The notes: generated by a model not told the origin, from the letters alone. DNA of 26,483 bases from Clostridia bacterium (GCA_900754175.1 CAAEBS010000086.1:1-26483), one strand, 5' to 3'; shown: positions 6,771 to 15,063, numbered from the stretch's first letter. A program made the numbers and translations.

Positions 6771-7414
6771 GCTTTTGCCTCAAATCCTGAGAGCGCCTTC
6801 ATGACCGCCGCCGTGGTGTCCTCCACCTTTTCCATTCCTCTGACGCAGATCAGAAGTCCCTTTGCCCCGTAGTAATCCTTCAGAGGCTCGGTGGTTTCAT
6901 GGTAGGTTTTCAGACGTTCCAGTACGGTTTCTGCGGCATCGTCCGCTCTGGTATAGAGAGACGCACCGCACCCGTCGCAGACGTTTTCTGTTTTGGGCGG
7001 ATTGTATGCAACGTGGTAAGAACTGCCGCAGGAAGAGCAGATCCTGCGACCGCTCATCCTTTCGACAATCTTTTCATCCTCCACTTCGATGCTCAGAACG
7101 GCGTCGATCTTCACACCCATCCGGTCCAGCGCTTCTGCCTGCGGGATCGTCCGGGGGAAACCATCGAGGATAAATCCGTTTTTGCACTTATCCGATGACA
7201 GATAATCTTTGATAATACCGATCACAACTTCATCGGGCACAAGCTTTCCTGCGTCCATATAGCCTTTCGCCTGAACGCCGAGCGCCGTTCCCTCTTTCAC
7301 AGCGGCACGGAGCATATCGCCCGTGGATACCGCCGGAATCTTCCATTTTTCCGAGATTTTTGCGGACTGGGTTCCTTTTCCCGCACCGGGAGCACCCATA
7401 AGAATCAAGTTCAT
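6767..7414 (-). CDS. adk: Adenylate kinase (zinc-lid form)
   Basis: Interconverts ATP + AMP and 2 ADP. The P-loop GAPGAGKGT is at 7-15, the NMP-binding part contains TGDMLR, and FILDGFPRT is at 81-89. The lid holds four cysteines (126, 129, 146, 149), the zinc-binding Gram-positive type. The 215-residue length is normal. It lies 30 bases after secY with GGAGGGAAAAT before the ATG, and overlaps map. Confidence 0.98.
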   Translation of the reverse strand: MNLILMGAPGAGKGTQSAKISEKWKIPAVSTGDMLRAAVKEGTALGVQAKGYMDAGKLVPDEVVIGIIKDYLSSDKCKNGFILDGFPRTIPQAEALDRMGVKIDAVLSIEVEDEKIVERMSGRRICSSCGSSYHVAYNPPKTENVCDGCGASLYTRADDAAETVLERLKTYHETTEPLKDYYGAKGLLICVRGMEKVEDTTAAVMKALSGFEAKA

Positions 7415-7444
7415 ATTTTCCCTCCAAACGGATTTCTGATCGGA

Positions 7445-8758
7445 TCAGTCAAGGAAGCCCTTGTAGTTTCTCAGCGACATCTGTGCTTCCAGCTCACGGA
7501 CCGTCTCAAGGGCAACGCCCACAACGATCATCATGGAGGAGCCTCCGAATGCCAGAGCGGTAAAGCTCGTGGAATTGAACATGGTGGCAATGTTATTGAC
7601 CGCCATCGGGAAGCAAGCGATTACGGCAACCAGCAGAGCGCCTACCAAGGTGATCCGGTTGAGGACCTTCTTGATAAACTCTACCGTCGGTCTGCCGGAA
7701 CGGATTCCGGGAATCGCTCCGCCATTGTTCTTGATGTTGTTTGCCACTTCGACGGGATTGAAGGAAATCGCAATGTAGAAGAATGCAAACGCAATCAGCA
7801 GAATCAGGAAGACCACAAAATAGGGCCATGTGTTGTAGTTGAAGAATTTGGTCACAAACTTCACAAACCCATTATTCTGATTGGGAATAAAGGTTGCGAT
7901 GGTTGCAGGAATTGCAACGATGGAGTTTGCAAAGATGATAGGCATTACGCCTGCCATATTGACCTTGATCGGAAGATTGGTATTCTGACCGCCGTACATC
8001 TTTCTTCCCACCACACGCTTTGCGTACTGGATCGGGATTCTTCTTTCGGCATCCGACATCCAGACGATGAGCATGATGATTGCAACAATGCAGATCAGCT
8101 CGCCAAGCGCCAGGAACAGTCCGCCGATCTTGAAGCCCTCGTTGGTAAAGACGAGGTTCCACAGCGAGAGTGCTACCGTGAATGCTCCGGCAATGATGTT
8201 GGCAAAGAGGATAATGGAGATACCGTTTCCGATACCCGACTCATTGATCTTTTCCGCCAGCCACATAACCAGTGCGGCACCTGCGCAGTAGCAGAGAACG
8301 ATCACCATATACTGCATGAAGTTCGGTTTCTCTACCACCAGCAGGCTGTTGGCATTCAGGAAGAATGCGTAACCGATACTGGTAACAAGTGCCAGGGCCA
8401 CCGTAATGATACGGGTCAGCATCGTCAGCTTTTTCTGACCTTCGTCCCCCTCCTTCGCCCATCTGGCAAGAACGGGAAGTGCGATCGTCAGAAGCTGTAC
8501 GACGATGGACGCCGTGATATACGGAGAAACGCCGAGAGCCAACAGGGTTGCTTTTCCCAGTGCCTCACCGGAAAGAATGTTGAGAAATTGAAGGATGTTT
8601 CCACTGAAAATTTCCTGCGTCTCCCGGAAAACGTCCGGGTTGACATACGGCACCGGAATGTTGGCGCCCAGGCGATAAAGGACGATAATAAGCAGCGTAA
8701 AGAGAAGCTTTCTCTTAAGCTCGGGTATTCTCCAAGCATTTTTCAGCGTCTTGAACAT
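7445..8758 (-). CDS. secY: Preprotein translocase subunit SecY
   Basis: The central channel of the Sec translocon in the cytoplasmic membrane, with ten predicted membrane segments in 437 residues. The N-terminus MFKTLKNAWRIPELKRKLLF, the plug region after YVNPDVF, GIGNGISIILFANI and the C-terminal loop with RNYKGFLD are typical. The start lies 2 bases after the rplO stop and its ribosome-binding site (GAGG) is inside the end of rplO, so translation is probably coupled. Confidence 0.98.
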   Translation of the reverse strand: MFKTLKNAWRIPELKRKLLFTLLIIVLYRLGANIPVPYVNPDVFRETQEIFSGNILQFLNILSGEALGKATLLALGVSPYITASIVVQLLTIALPVLARWAKEGDEGQKKLTMLTRIITVALALVTSIGYAFFLNANSLLVVEKPNFMQYMVIVLCYCAGAALVMWLAEKINESGIGNGISIILFANIIAGAFTVALSLWNLVFTNEGFKIGGLFLALGELICIVAIIMLIVWMSDAERRIPIQYAKRVVGRKMYGGQNTNLPIKVNMAGVMPIIFANSIVAIPATIATFIPNQNNGFVKFVTKFFNYNTWPYFVVFLILLIAFAFFYIAISFNPVEVANNIKNNGGAIPGIRSGRPTVEFIKKVLNRITLVGALLVAVIACFPMAVNNIATMFNSTSFTALAFGGSSMMIVVGVALETVRELEAQMSLRNYKGFLD

Positions 8759-8760
8759 CC

Positions 8761-9201
8761 TTATACCTCCTCAGTCTTTCCACCTGCTGCTTCTATCTTT
8801 TCTTTGGCCGTTGCCGAAAAGACTGTCGCTTTGACCGTTAATTTTTTGGAAAGCTCACCTTCGCCGAGGATCTTCACGCCGTCAAGCTCCTTGCGGACCA
8901 GCTTAGCAGCCAGAAGTGCCTCCATATCCACTACCGAACCGTCCTCGAAGCGATTGAGGTCGCTTACGTTGACGATGGAATAGTGAACGGCGAACTTATT
9001 GTGGAAGCCTCTCTTCGGAAGCTTTCTGTAAAGAGGAAGCTGACCTCCCTCAAATCCGGGTCTTACACCGCCGCCGGAGCGTGCGTTCTGACCCTTATGT
9101 CCCTTGCCGGCAGTTTTGCCGTTTCCGGAACCGGTTCCTCTTCCCTTGCGCCAAGCTGCCTTTGCGGAGCCTTCAGCGGGAGAAAGTTCGTTAAGTTTCA
9201 T
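8761..9201 (-). CDS. rplO: 50S ribosomal protein L15
   Basis: A late-assembly large-subunit protein. The N-terminus MKLNELSPAEGS, the glycine-rich GRGTGSGNGKTAGKGHKGQ, and GGQLPLYRKLPKRGF are diagnostic. The 146-residue length is standard. It lies between rpmD (14 bases) and secY (2 bases) in the usual spc order. Confidence 0.98.
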   Translation of the reverse strand: MKLNELSPAEGSAKAAWRKGRGTGSGNGKTAGKGHKGQNARSGGGVRPGFEGGQLPLYRKLPKRGFHNKFAVHYSIVNVSDLNRFEDGSVVDMEALLAAKLVRKELDGVKILGEGELSKKLTVKATVFSATAKEKIEAAGGKTEEV

Positions 9202-9215
9202 CTGTCTCTGCCTCC

Positions 9216-9389
9216 TTATGCGTTTTCGATCTTTACGAGGTGAGAAATCACCTTGATCTTGCCGGCGAGAACCGCATTGTCTTCGTGCACAATGCTGTCA
9301 CCGATTTTTACAAGTCCCAGAGACTTTGCCGTCGCCTTCTGATTGGGCTTCGCACCGATCAGGCTTTTTACGAGAGTTACTTTTTTCAT
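9216..9389 (-). CDS. rpmD: 50S ribosomal protein L30
   Basis: A 57-residue protein beginning MKKVTLVKSLIGAKPNQKAT and ending VISHLVKIENA, the bacterial short form of L30. GLVKIGDS in the middle is typical. It lies between rpsE (12 bases) and rplO (14 bases), its normal position, with GGAGGGGAACGT upstream of the ATG. It is below common length cut-offs but has a clear family match. Confidence 0.96.
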   Translation of the reverse strand: MKKVTLVKSLIGAKPNQKATAKSLGLVKIGDSIVHEDNAVLAGKIKVISHLVKIENA

Positions 9390-9401
9390 ACGTTCCCCTC
9401 C

Positions 9402-9905
9402 TTAACCCTTGATCTGTTCTACCGGGAGGTCACGAACTTTCGCTACCTCTTCGGCGGAGCGGAGAGACTCCAGTCCTGCGATGGTTGCTTTCACCACGTT
9501 GGTGGGGTTATTGGAGCGCAGGCACTTTGCACGGATGTTGGAAATTCCAACCAGCTCCAGTACAGCTCTTACCTTACCGCCCGCAATAATACCGGTACCG
9601 GGTGCGGCGGGCTTCAGCATAACCTTGCCTGCGCCGTAAACGCCGATCACCTCGTGGGGAATGGTGGTTCCCTTCAGGGAAACCGTAATCATATTCTTTT
9701 TCGCATCCTCGATTCCTTTGCGGATCGCTTCCGGAACCTCGGCAGCCTTTCCCAGACCTACGCCGACGTGACCGTTTCCGTCACCTACAACCATAATTGC
9801 TGCAAAACGGGAAATACGACCACCCTTTACGGTCTTGGAAACACGGTTCAGTGCGACAAGCTGTTCTCTCAGATCCAGCTCTGCCGGGTTAATTTTTGTT
9901 GCCAT
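9402..9905 (-). CDS. rpsE: 30S ribosomal protein S5
   Basis: Involved in decoding fidelity and mRNA entry. The N-terminal double-stranded-RNA-binding fold contains VSKTVKGGRISRFAAIMVVGD and GHVGVGLGKAAEVPEAI; the C-terminal domain has GIIAGGKVRAVLELVGISN. The 167-residue length is normal. It is separated from rplR by an unusually long 79-base gap with a hairpin, and has AGGAGG before the ATG. Confidence 0.98.
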   Translation of the reverse strand: MATKINPAELDLREQLVALNRVSKTVKGGRISRFAAIMVVGDGNGHVGVGLGKAAEVPEAIRKGIEDAKKNMITVSLKGTTIPHEVIGVYGAGKVMLKPAAPGTGIIAGGKVRAVLELVGISNIRAKCLRSNNPTNVVKATIAGLESLRSAEEVAKVRDLPVEQIKG

Positions 9906-9984
9906 GTTTTTCCTCCTGAAATGTTGTTCAAAACTTGTTTTTTCGTTTGAACAGTGTACAAACCGGACTGACTGCCAGCGGCAA
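9906..9984 (-). promoter_or_regulatory. rplR-rpsE spacer with an imperfect operon hairpin
   Basis: In this 79-base gap GTTCAAA and TTTGAAC (between about 9928 and 9954) can form a 7-bp stem with an A/U-rich loop, ending about 17 bases ahead of the rpsE ribosome-binding site. No promoter is visible. It may be an RNA-processing or regulatory site, or simply spacer. Confidence 0.3.
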
Positions 9985-10344
9985 TCAGAACTTCAGACCG
10001 CCCTCCCGAGCGCCGTCAGCCAACTCCGATACACGTCCGTGATAAAGATAGCCGCCTCTGTCGAATACGACTTCGGTGATACCCTTTGCTGCAGCACGTT
10101 CTGCAATGGTCTGTCCGACCCACTTTGCCGCTGCCTTGTTTCCGCCGTTACCCTCAAAAGCCTTTTCATGGGTAGAAGCGGAAGCCAATGTTACGCCTGA
10201 CACATCGTCGATGATCTGTGCTCTGATGTTCGCATTCGAGCGATATACGCACAGACGGGGACGAGCGGCAGTACCCGAAATTTTTGCTCTGACTCTCTTA
10301 TGTCTCTTCAGACGAGCCTTATTCGCATCTTTTCTTGTTACCAT
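9985..10344 (-). CDS. rplR: 50S ribosomal protein L18
   Basis: Binds 5S rRNA in the central protuberance. The basic N-terminus MVTRKDANKARLKRHKRVR, RPRLCVYRSNANIRAQIIDD and the C-terminal FDRGGYLYHGRVSELADGAR identify it. The 119-residue length is normal. It lies 19 bases after rplF. Confidence 0.98.
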   Translation of the reverse strand: MVTRKDANKARLKRHKRVRAKISGTAARPRLCVYRSNANIRAQIIDDVSGVTLASASTHEKAFEGNGGNKAAAKWVGQTIAERAAAKGITEVVFDRGGYLYHGRVSELADGAREGGLKF

Positions 10345-10363
10345 TTGTGTCCACTCCTTTCAA

Positions 10364-10936
10364 TTATTTACCGGTCTTACCGGCCTTACGGCGAATTCTT
10401 TCGTCAGCGTATTTAACACCCTTACCGTGATAAGGTTCAGGCGGTCTCTTGCTGCGGATGACGGCTGCCATCTGTCCGACTGCCTGCTTGTCAATTCCCT
10501 TGACCGTGATCGTGATCGGTACGGTCTTATCGGAAACCTCAAGGGTAATTCCCTCCGGCTCGGTGATGCAGTACTGTGCCTGAGGCGTTCCGTTCGCCAG
10601 CAGGGAGTGTCCCAGATAAAGCTGCACCGTCTTGCCGACCTTTGCTGCCTTATAACCTACGCCCACGATCTCCAGCGTCTTGGAGAATCCGGTCGTCACG
10701 CCCACTACCATGTTGTGAAGAAGCGCTCTGGTCAGTCCGTGCAGACTGCGGTCCTCTTTCTCATCGGTGGGACGGGCTACCGTAAGGACGTCACCCTCAA
10801 GGGTTATCACCATACGGCTGTTAAACTGTTCTGTAAGGGTTCCGAGCGGTCCCTTTACGGTTACCACGTTGCCGTCAGCAACCGTTACGGTAACTCCTGC
10901 GGGAACGTGTATAGGCATTCTTCCTATTCTTGACAT
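10364..10936 (-). CDS. rplF: 50S ribosomal protein L6
   Basis: A two-domain protein near the factor-binding site of the 50S subunit. MSRIGRMPIHVPAGVTV at the start and RPPEPYHGKGVKYADERIRRKAGKTGK at the end (shown in the gene's last 27 codons) are standard. At 190 residues it is about ten longer than many L6 proteins; the extra residues sit around 113-125 (LLANGTPQAQY), between the two domains' conserved blocks. Confidence 0.97.
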   Translation of the reverse strand: MSRIGRMPIHVPAGVTVTVADGNVVTVKGPLGTLTEQFNSRMVITLEGDVLTVARPTDEKEDRSLHGLTRALLHNMVVGVTTGFSKTLEIVGVGYKAAKVGKTVQLYLGHSLLANGTPQAQYCITEPEGITLEVSDKTVPITITVKGIDKQAVGQMAAVIRSKRPPEPYHGKGVKYADERIRRKAGKTGK

Positions 10937-10957
10937 TTCATTTACCTCCCGCTTTCA

Positions 10958-11356
10958 TTACCAGACAAACGCAAGGATCTCGCCGCCAACCTTGGTCTCA
11001 CGAGCCTTTTTGTCGGTCATAATTCCCTTGGACGTGGAAACGATTGCGATTCCCAGTCCGTTCATCACCTTCGGCATATCCTCATATCCGGCATATACTC
11101 TCATACCCGGCTTGGAAACACGGCGGATCCCACGGATCACCTTCTGCTTTCCAACGGTGTACTTCAGGGTGACACGAATGACGCCCTGCTTGCCGTCCTC
11201 GATCACCTGATAGCTCTTTACATAGCCCTCAGCCACGAGAATGTCGGCGATTGCCTTTTTCATGTTGGATGCCGGAATGTCCACGGTTGCGTGCTTTGCG
11301 TCGTTCGCATTACGGATCCGTGTAAGCATATCGGCGATTACATCTGACATTTGCAT
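10958..11356 (-). CDS. rpsH: 30S ribosomal protein S8
   Basis: A 16S rRNA helix 21 binder and, in E. coli, the translational repressor of the spc operon. MQMSDVIADMLTRIRNAN and the C-terminal STSKGIMTDKKARETKVGGE are diagnostic. The 132-residue length is normal. AGGAGGATAAATTATT precedes the ATG. A 175-base hairpin-rich gap lies just upstream, where S8 autoregulation would be a natural guess. Confidence 0.98.
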   Translation of the reverse strand: MQMSDVIADMLTRIRNANDAKHATVDIPASNMKKAIADILVAEGYVKSYQVIEDGKQGVIRVTLKYTVGKQKVIRGIRRVSKPGMRVYAGYEDMPKVMNGLGIAIVSTSKGIMTDKKARETKVGGEILAFVW

Positions 11357-11531
11357 AATAATTTATCCTCCTGTATGCAAGTTATTTCTTCTTGCTGCCG
11401 ACTTTGTCGGCGGCGTATCAGCGGTTAAGCGCATCCTCAGACTCGCTTCCTGCCGATAGTTTGGGGGACCTCCGGTTTTGCCGGAGGACTTCCGGTAAGC
11501 CAGTCTCCTCACAAAGTGAGGAAACAAAAAC
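11357..11531 (-). promoter_or_regulatory. Hairpin-rich rpsN-rpsH spacer, candidate ribosomal-protein regulatory RNA
   Basis: The longest gap in the ribosomal operon carries three stems in the minus-strand RNA. The first, GUUUCCUCAC/GUGAGGAGAC with loop UUU (about 11501-11523), has ten pairs including one G-U, and may be enclosed by GGUAAG (overlapping the rpsN stop) with CUUACC. The second is CCUCCGG/CCGGAGG with a 5-base loop (about 11474-11492). The third is GCCGAC-AAA-GUCGGC (about 11397-11411), ahead of the rpsH ribosome-binding site. No promoter or convincing ORF is visible. S8 or S14 feedback is possible but unproven. Confidence 0.45.
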
Positions 11532-11717
11532 TTACCAGCTTGCCTTTTTCACGCCCGGAATTTCGCCTTTGTATGCGAGATTGCGGAAGCAAATACGGCA
11601 GATACCGTACTTACGGAGATAAGCATGGGGACGACCGCAGATCTTGCAACGGTTGTACTCTCTGGTGGAGTACTTCTGCGCCTTCTGCTGCTTCAGAATC
11701 ATAGCCTTCTTTGCCAT
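11532..11717 (-). CDS. rpsN: 30S ribosomal protein S14, zinc type
   Basis: The 61-residue zinc-ribbon form of S14 (also called rpsZ), with Cys24, Cys27, Cys40 and Cys43 and the ending GEIPGVKKASW. The short C+ type rather than the long C- type supports a Firmicutes-like host. The N-terminus MAKKAMILKQQKAQKYSTRE is normal. It lies 17 bases after rplE. Confidence 0.97.
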   Translation of the reverse strand: MAKKAMILKQQKAQKYSTREYNRCKICGRPHAYLRKYGICRICFRNLAYKGEIPGVKKASW

Positions 11718-11734
11718 CTTTCACTTACCTCCTG

Positions 11735-12274
11735 TCAGTTTGCGAAGGGAGCGCCCATCAGTCTGAGCAGTTCTCTTCCTTCTTCATCCGTGTTTGCCGT
11801 GGTTACAAAGCAGATATCCATACCCCGGATCTTATCCACCTTATCGTACTCGATTTCGGGGAAGATCAGCTGTTCTTTCAGACCGAGGGCATAGTTGCCA
11901 CGACCGTCGAATGCGTTGGGGTTGATGCCTTTGAAGTCACGCACACGGGGAAGAGCGAAGTTGAAGAGTCTGTCAAGGAACTCATACATTCTGTCGCCTC
12001 TCAGCGTAACCTTTGCGCCGATCTTCATGCCCTCACGGACCTTGAAGTTCGCCACAGACTTCTTGGCATAGGTGGGTACTGCCTTCTGACCGGAAATGAG
12101 GGTCAGGTCGGCAATCACAGCGTCAAGAGCCTTGGAATTGTCACGGGCATCGCCCACGCCGCAGTTGATCACGATCTTATCCAGCTTCGGGATCTGCATG
12201 GGGCTCTTGTACTCGAATTTCTTCATCAGGGCGGGAGCGACCTCGGCCTTATACATATCTTTCAGTCTTGCCAT
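11735..12274 (-). CDS. rplE: 50S ribosomal protein L5
   Basis: Binds 5S rRNA and contacts the P-site tRNA. KLDKIVINCGVGDARDNSK, GAKVTLRGDRMYEFLDRL and the C-terminal MDICFVTTANTDEEGRELL are diagnostic. The 179-residue length is exactly usual. GGGAGGGAATGAACG lies ahead of the ATG; rplX ends 15 bases upstream. Confidence 0.98.
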   Translation of the reverse strand: MARLKDMYKAEVAPALMKKFEYKSPMQIPKLDKIVINCGVGDARDNSKALDAVIADLTLISGQKAVPTYAKKSVANFKVREGMKIGAKVTLRGDRMYEFLDRLFNFALPRVRDFKGINPNAFDGRGNYALGLKEQLIFPEIEYDKVDKIRGMDICFVTTANTDEEGRELLRLMGAPFAN

Positions 12275-12289
12275 CGTTCATTCCCTCCC

Positions 12290-12595
12290 TTACAGCACCT
12301 GTCCGCACTTTGCGCAGACACGTTGCTTCTTGCCGTCTACAACCTTGTAGCCGACTCTCACGCCCTTATTGCACTTGTTGCAGTACAGGGCAACCTTGCT
12401 GGCGTAAATTGCGCCTTCGGCGTCGATGATTCCGCCTGCCTCACCCTGCTTGCGGGGCTTGACGTGCTTATGAATCATGTTCACCTTTTCCACGATCACC
12501 TTATCTTCCTTCGGGGAAACGGCAATTACCTTTCCCTTTGCGCCCTTGTCGTCACCGGAAAGAACGATGACGGTATCGTCTTTTCTGATATTCAT
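12290..12595 (-). CDS. rplX: 50S ribosomal protein L24
   Basis: An early assembly protein with an N-terminal KOW motif (DDTVIVLSGDDKGAKGKVIA, about 6-25). The C-terminal half contains CNKC and CAKC (Cys72, 75, 94, 97), a putative zinc ribbon found in some L24 proteins. The 101-residue length is normal. It lies 16 bases after rplN. Confidence 0.97.
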   Translation of the reverse strand: MNIRKDDTVIVLSGDDKGAKGKVIAVSPKEDKVIVEKVNMIHKHVKPRKQGEAGGIIDAEGAIYASKVALYCNKCNKGVRVGYKVVDGKKQRVCAKCGQVL

Positions 12596-12611
12596 ACTCT
12601 CGATACCTCCA

Positions 12612-12980
12612 TTAAAGTACTTCTGGTGCGAGGGACAGGATTTTCAGATAGTCCTTCTCGCGGAGTTCTCTTGCCACCGGCCCGAAAATACGGGTGCCAC
12701 GGGGCGTCTGATCTTCTTTGATGATTACCGCTGCGTTCTCGTCAAACTTGATATAGGAGCCGTCTGCACGCTTGATGCCGTGCACGCTTCTCACTACCAC
12801 TGCCTTGACGACGTCGCCTTTCTTCACCACACCGCCGGGCGTAGCCTTCTTTACGCAGGCTACAACCACATCCCCGATGTTTGCGTATCTGCGGCCTGTT
12901 CCGCCCAGAACACGAATACACATCAGTTCTTTAGCTCCGGTGTTATCGGCAACCTTCATGAGTGTTTGTTGCTGTATCAC
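12612..12980 (-). CDS. rplN: 50S ribosomal protein L14
   Basis: An interface protein contacting 16S rRNA helix 14 and the target of RsfS. MIQQQTLMKVADNTGAKELM, DVVACVKKATPGG and VVRSVHGIKRADGSYIKFD are typical. The 122-residue length is exactly usual. It follows rpsQ after 64 bases, a slightly long gap in which I see no motif. Confidence 0.98.
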   Translation of the reverse strand: MIQQQTLMKVADNTGAKELMCIRVLGGTGRRYANIGDVVVACVKKATPGGVVKKGDVVKAVVVRSVHGIKRADGSYIKFDENAAVIIKEDQTPRGTRIFGPVARELREKDYLKILSLAPEVL

Positions 12981-13044
12981 TTTCTTATCCTCCTGATTTC
13001 AATACGATTGATGCCGTATCTACTGTATATGGCTTGGAGCTAAA

Positions 13045-13305
13045 TTATTTAGCTTTTTCAATGATTTCGACAACACGCCATCTTTTGGTCTTGGAAAGCG
13101 GTCTCGTCTCCATGATTTCCACCTTGTCGCCAATGCCGCACGCATTGCCCTCGTCGTGTGCATGGACCTTCAGGGTGTGCTTGATGATCTTGCCGTAAAC
13201 CGGGTGCTTTACGTTATCCTCGATGGCAACCACAACAGTCTTGTCCATCTTGTCGCTCACTACCCGACCGACTCTTGTTTTTCTCAGATTTCTTTCTTCA
13301 GTCAT
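13045..13305 (-). CDS. rpsQ: 30S ribosomal protein S17
   Basis: An OB-fold 16S rRNA-binding protein. RVGRVVSDKMDKTVVVAIED, KHPVYGKIIK and RPLSKTKRWRVVEI match S17. The 86-residue length is normal. It lies 12 bases after rpmC with AAGGAGGAAGAGTC upstream. Confidence 0.98.
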   Translation of the reverse strand: MTEERNLRKTRVGRVVSDKMDKTVVVAIEDNVKHPVYGKIIKHTLKVHAHDEGNACGIGDKVEIMETRPLSKTKRWRVVEIIEKAK

Positions 13306-13317
13306 GACTCTTCCTCC

Positions 13318-13518
13318 TTACGCATTTTTCTCTGAAAGGATTGTCATCACACGGGCAATGTTTCTCTTGACTTCCACGATTCTCTGAGGATTGTCAAGCT
13401 GATTGATCGCATGTTGGAAGCGCAGGTTGAAAAGCTCTTCTTTCAGCTCTTTCAGCTTTGCGTTAAGCTCTTCGGCGCTCATTTCTTTGAGTTCCTTTGT
13501 AAATTTTGCTGCCTTCAT
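13318..13518 (-). CDS. rpmC: 50S ribosomal protein L29
   Basis: A two-helix protein at the tunnel exit and part of the SRP/trigger factor docking site. The block LNAKLKELKEELFNLRFQHA followed by NPQRIVEVKRNIARVMTIL is diagnostic. The length is 66 residues. It starts 3 bases after the rplP stop, so translation is probably coupled. Confidence 0.97.
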   Translation of the reverse strand: MKAAKFTKELKEMSAEELNAKLKELKEELFNLRFQHAINQLDNPQRIVEVKRNIARVMTILSEKNA

Positions 13519-13521
13519 AGC

Positions 13522-13935
13522 TTATGCTTCCTCCTTTGCGATGAATTTGCACTTGATGGGGAGCTTGTGAGAAGCAAGTCTCATAGCTTCCTTTGCCGTC
13601 TCCTCGGAAACGCCGTCCATCTCAAACATCACTCTGCCCGGCTTTACCACGGCAACCCAGTACTCGGGAGAACCCTTACCGGAACCCATACGGGTCTCAG
13701 CCGGCTTCTCGGTAATCGGCTTGTCGGGGAAAATCTTGATCCATACCTGTCCGCCACGCTTGATATATCTCGTCATAGCGATACGGGCTGCTTCGATCTG
13801 ATTGCTGGTAATCCATGCAGGCTCAAGCGCTACAAGACCGTAAGATCCGTTTGTAACCTTATTGCCGCTGGTTGCTTTTCCTTTAAGTCTGCCACGCTGA
13901 ACACGGCGGTACTTAACTCTCTTCGGCATTAACAT
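13522..13935 (-). CDS. rplP: 50S ribosomal protein L16
   Basis: Lies near the A site and is needed for a functional peptidyl-transferase centre. MLMPKRVKYRRVQRGRLKGK and the ending SHKLPIKCKFIAKEE match L16. The 137-residue length is normal. Its ATG overlaps the rpsC stop by one base (TAATG), and the GGAGG used is inside the end of rpsC. Confidence 0.98.
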   Translation of the reverse strand: MLMPKRVKYRRVQRGRLKGKATSGNKVTNGSYGLVALEPAWITSNQIEAARIAMTRYIKRGGQVWIKIFPDKPITEKPAETRMGSGKGSPEYWVAVVKPGRVMFEMDGVSEETAKEAMRLASHKLPIKCKFIAKEEA

Positions 13936-14708
13936 TATTTACGACCTCCTTCTCTCGGAGCTCTATCGTTTCTTGCGCCTTCCGGACGTCTTGCACCCCG
14001 TCTGTCGCCTCTGTTATCTCTCCGGTCGCCTCTGCGGTCACGGTTGTCTCTGGGGGCATTCGCCGACGGTCTGTTGACCTCGTTGAGAACTTCGCCCTTG
14101 TAGATCCAGACCTTTACGCCGATCTTACCGTAGGTGGTATTGGCTTCCCAGAAACCGTAGTCGATATCGGCTCTCAGGGTTTGCAGCGGGATGGTTCCCT
14201 CGTGATAGTGCTCTGTTCTTGCAATTTCCGCACCGCCCAGACGACCGCCGCAGGAAATCTTGATTCCCTTTGCGCCAAGTCTCATGGTGTTACGGATCGC
14301 CATTTTCATGGCACGGCGGAAAGCGACACGTCTTTCCAGCTGTGCAGCGATGTTCTCTGCCACAAGCTGTGCGTTGAGGTCGGGCTGTCTGATCTCAACC
14401 ACGTTGAGAGCAACCGGCATACCAACCATCTTCTGAATTTCGTTCTTGTATCTTTCGATTTCCGCACCGCCACGGCCGATTACGATACCCGGCTTTGCGC
14501 AGTGAATGAACACACGCACTCTCTGGCTGTCACGCTCGATCTCGATCTTCGGCACGCCTGCCGCCTGAAGCTCTTTCTTCAGGTACTTTCTGATGTTATA
14601 GTCGGAAACAAGGGTGTCGCCGAATTTTTCATCCGACACGAACCATCTCGAATCCCAGTTCTTAATAACGCCCACACGGAGTCCGTGGGGATTTACCTTC
14701 TGACCCAT
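13935..14708 (-). CDS. rpsC: 30S ribosomal protein S3 with Arg/Asp/Gly-rich tail
   Basis: An mRNA-entry-channel protein. MGQKVNPHGLRVGVIKNWDS, the KH-domain motif VIGRGGAEIERYK and GRLGGAEIARTEHY are diagnostic. The core ends near residue 210. The last 40 or so residues are a low-complexity tail of repeated RDNRDRRGD-like units rich in Arg, Asp and Gly, which brings the total to 257 (core family about 215-220). Such basic tails occur in some Clostridia. Confidence 0.97.
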   Translation of the reverse strand: MGQKVNPHGLRVGVIKNWDSRWFVSDEKFGDTLVSDYNIRKYLKKELQAAGVPKIEIERDSQRVRVFIHCAKPGIVIGRGGAEIERYKNEIQKMVGMPVALNVVEIRQPDLNAQLVAENIAAQLERRVAFRRAMKMAIRNTMRLGAKGIKISCGGRLGGAEIARTEHYHEGTIPLQTLRADIDYGFWEANTTYGKIGVKVWIYKGEVLNEVNRPSANAPRDNRDRRGDRRDNRGDRRGARRPEGARNDRAPREGGRK

Positions 14709-14727
14709 TCGCTCTTACCTCCTTTTC

Positions 14728-15063
14728 TCAGTCTCTTTCCTTGACTGTGATTGTAACATGGGATGTTCTCTTCAAAATTCTGTCTGCGCTTCCCTTGGCA
14801 CGGGGCATGATCCGTTTGAGGGTCGGACCCGGGCAAACAAAGCACTCGGAGACGTAGAGCCTTGATTCATCCATCTCGAAATTGTTGACTGCGTTTGCAA
14901 TCGCACTTCCCAGCAGCTTGACAAGGTATTCCGAAGCACTCTTGTTGGTGTTCTTCAGAATTGCCATTGCCACACCGGCATCCTTGCCCCGGATAAGGTC
15001 CAGAACGATTTTAACCTTGCGTGGGGAAATTCTTGCATATTTAAGCGTTGCTTTTGCTTCCAT
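14728..15063 (-). CDS. rplV: 50S ribosomal protein L22
   Basis: A tunnel-wall protein that carries macrolide-resistance sites. MEAKATLKYARISPRKVKIV begins the family's core, and CVCPGP-like CFVCPGPTLKRIMPRAKG is typical. An in-frame ATG 24 bases upstream (15085-15087) would add eight residues that encode the AGGGAGG ribosome-binding site itself, so I chose the ATG at 15061-15063, giving 111 residues, the usual length. Confidence 0.95.
   Translation of the reverse strand: MEAKATLKYARISPRKVKIVLDLIRGKDAGVAMAILKNTNKSASEYLVKLLGSAIANAVNNFEMDESRLYVSECFVCPGPTLKRIMPRAKGSADRILKRTSHVTITVKERD

Noticed and set aside
11365..11436. 23-codon ORF in the rpsN-rpsH spacer ending in the rpsH ribosome-binding site
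   Set aside because: It has no spaced ribosome-binding site, crosses a hairpin and has no informative composition.
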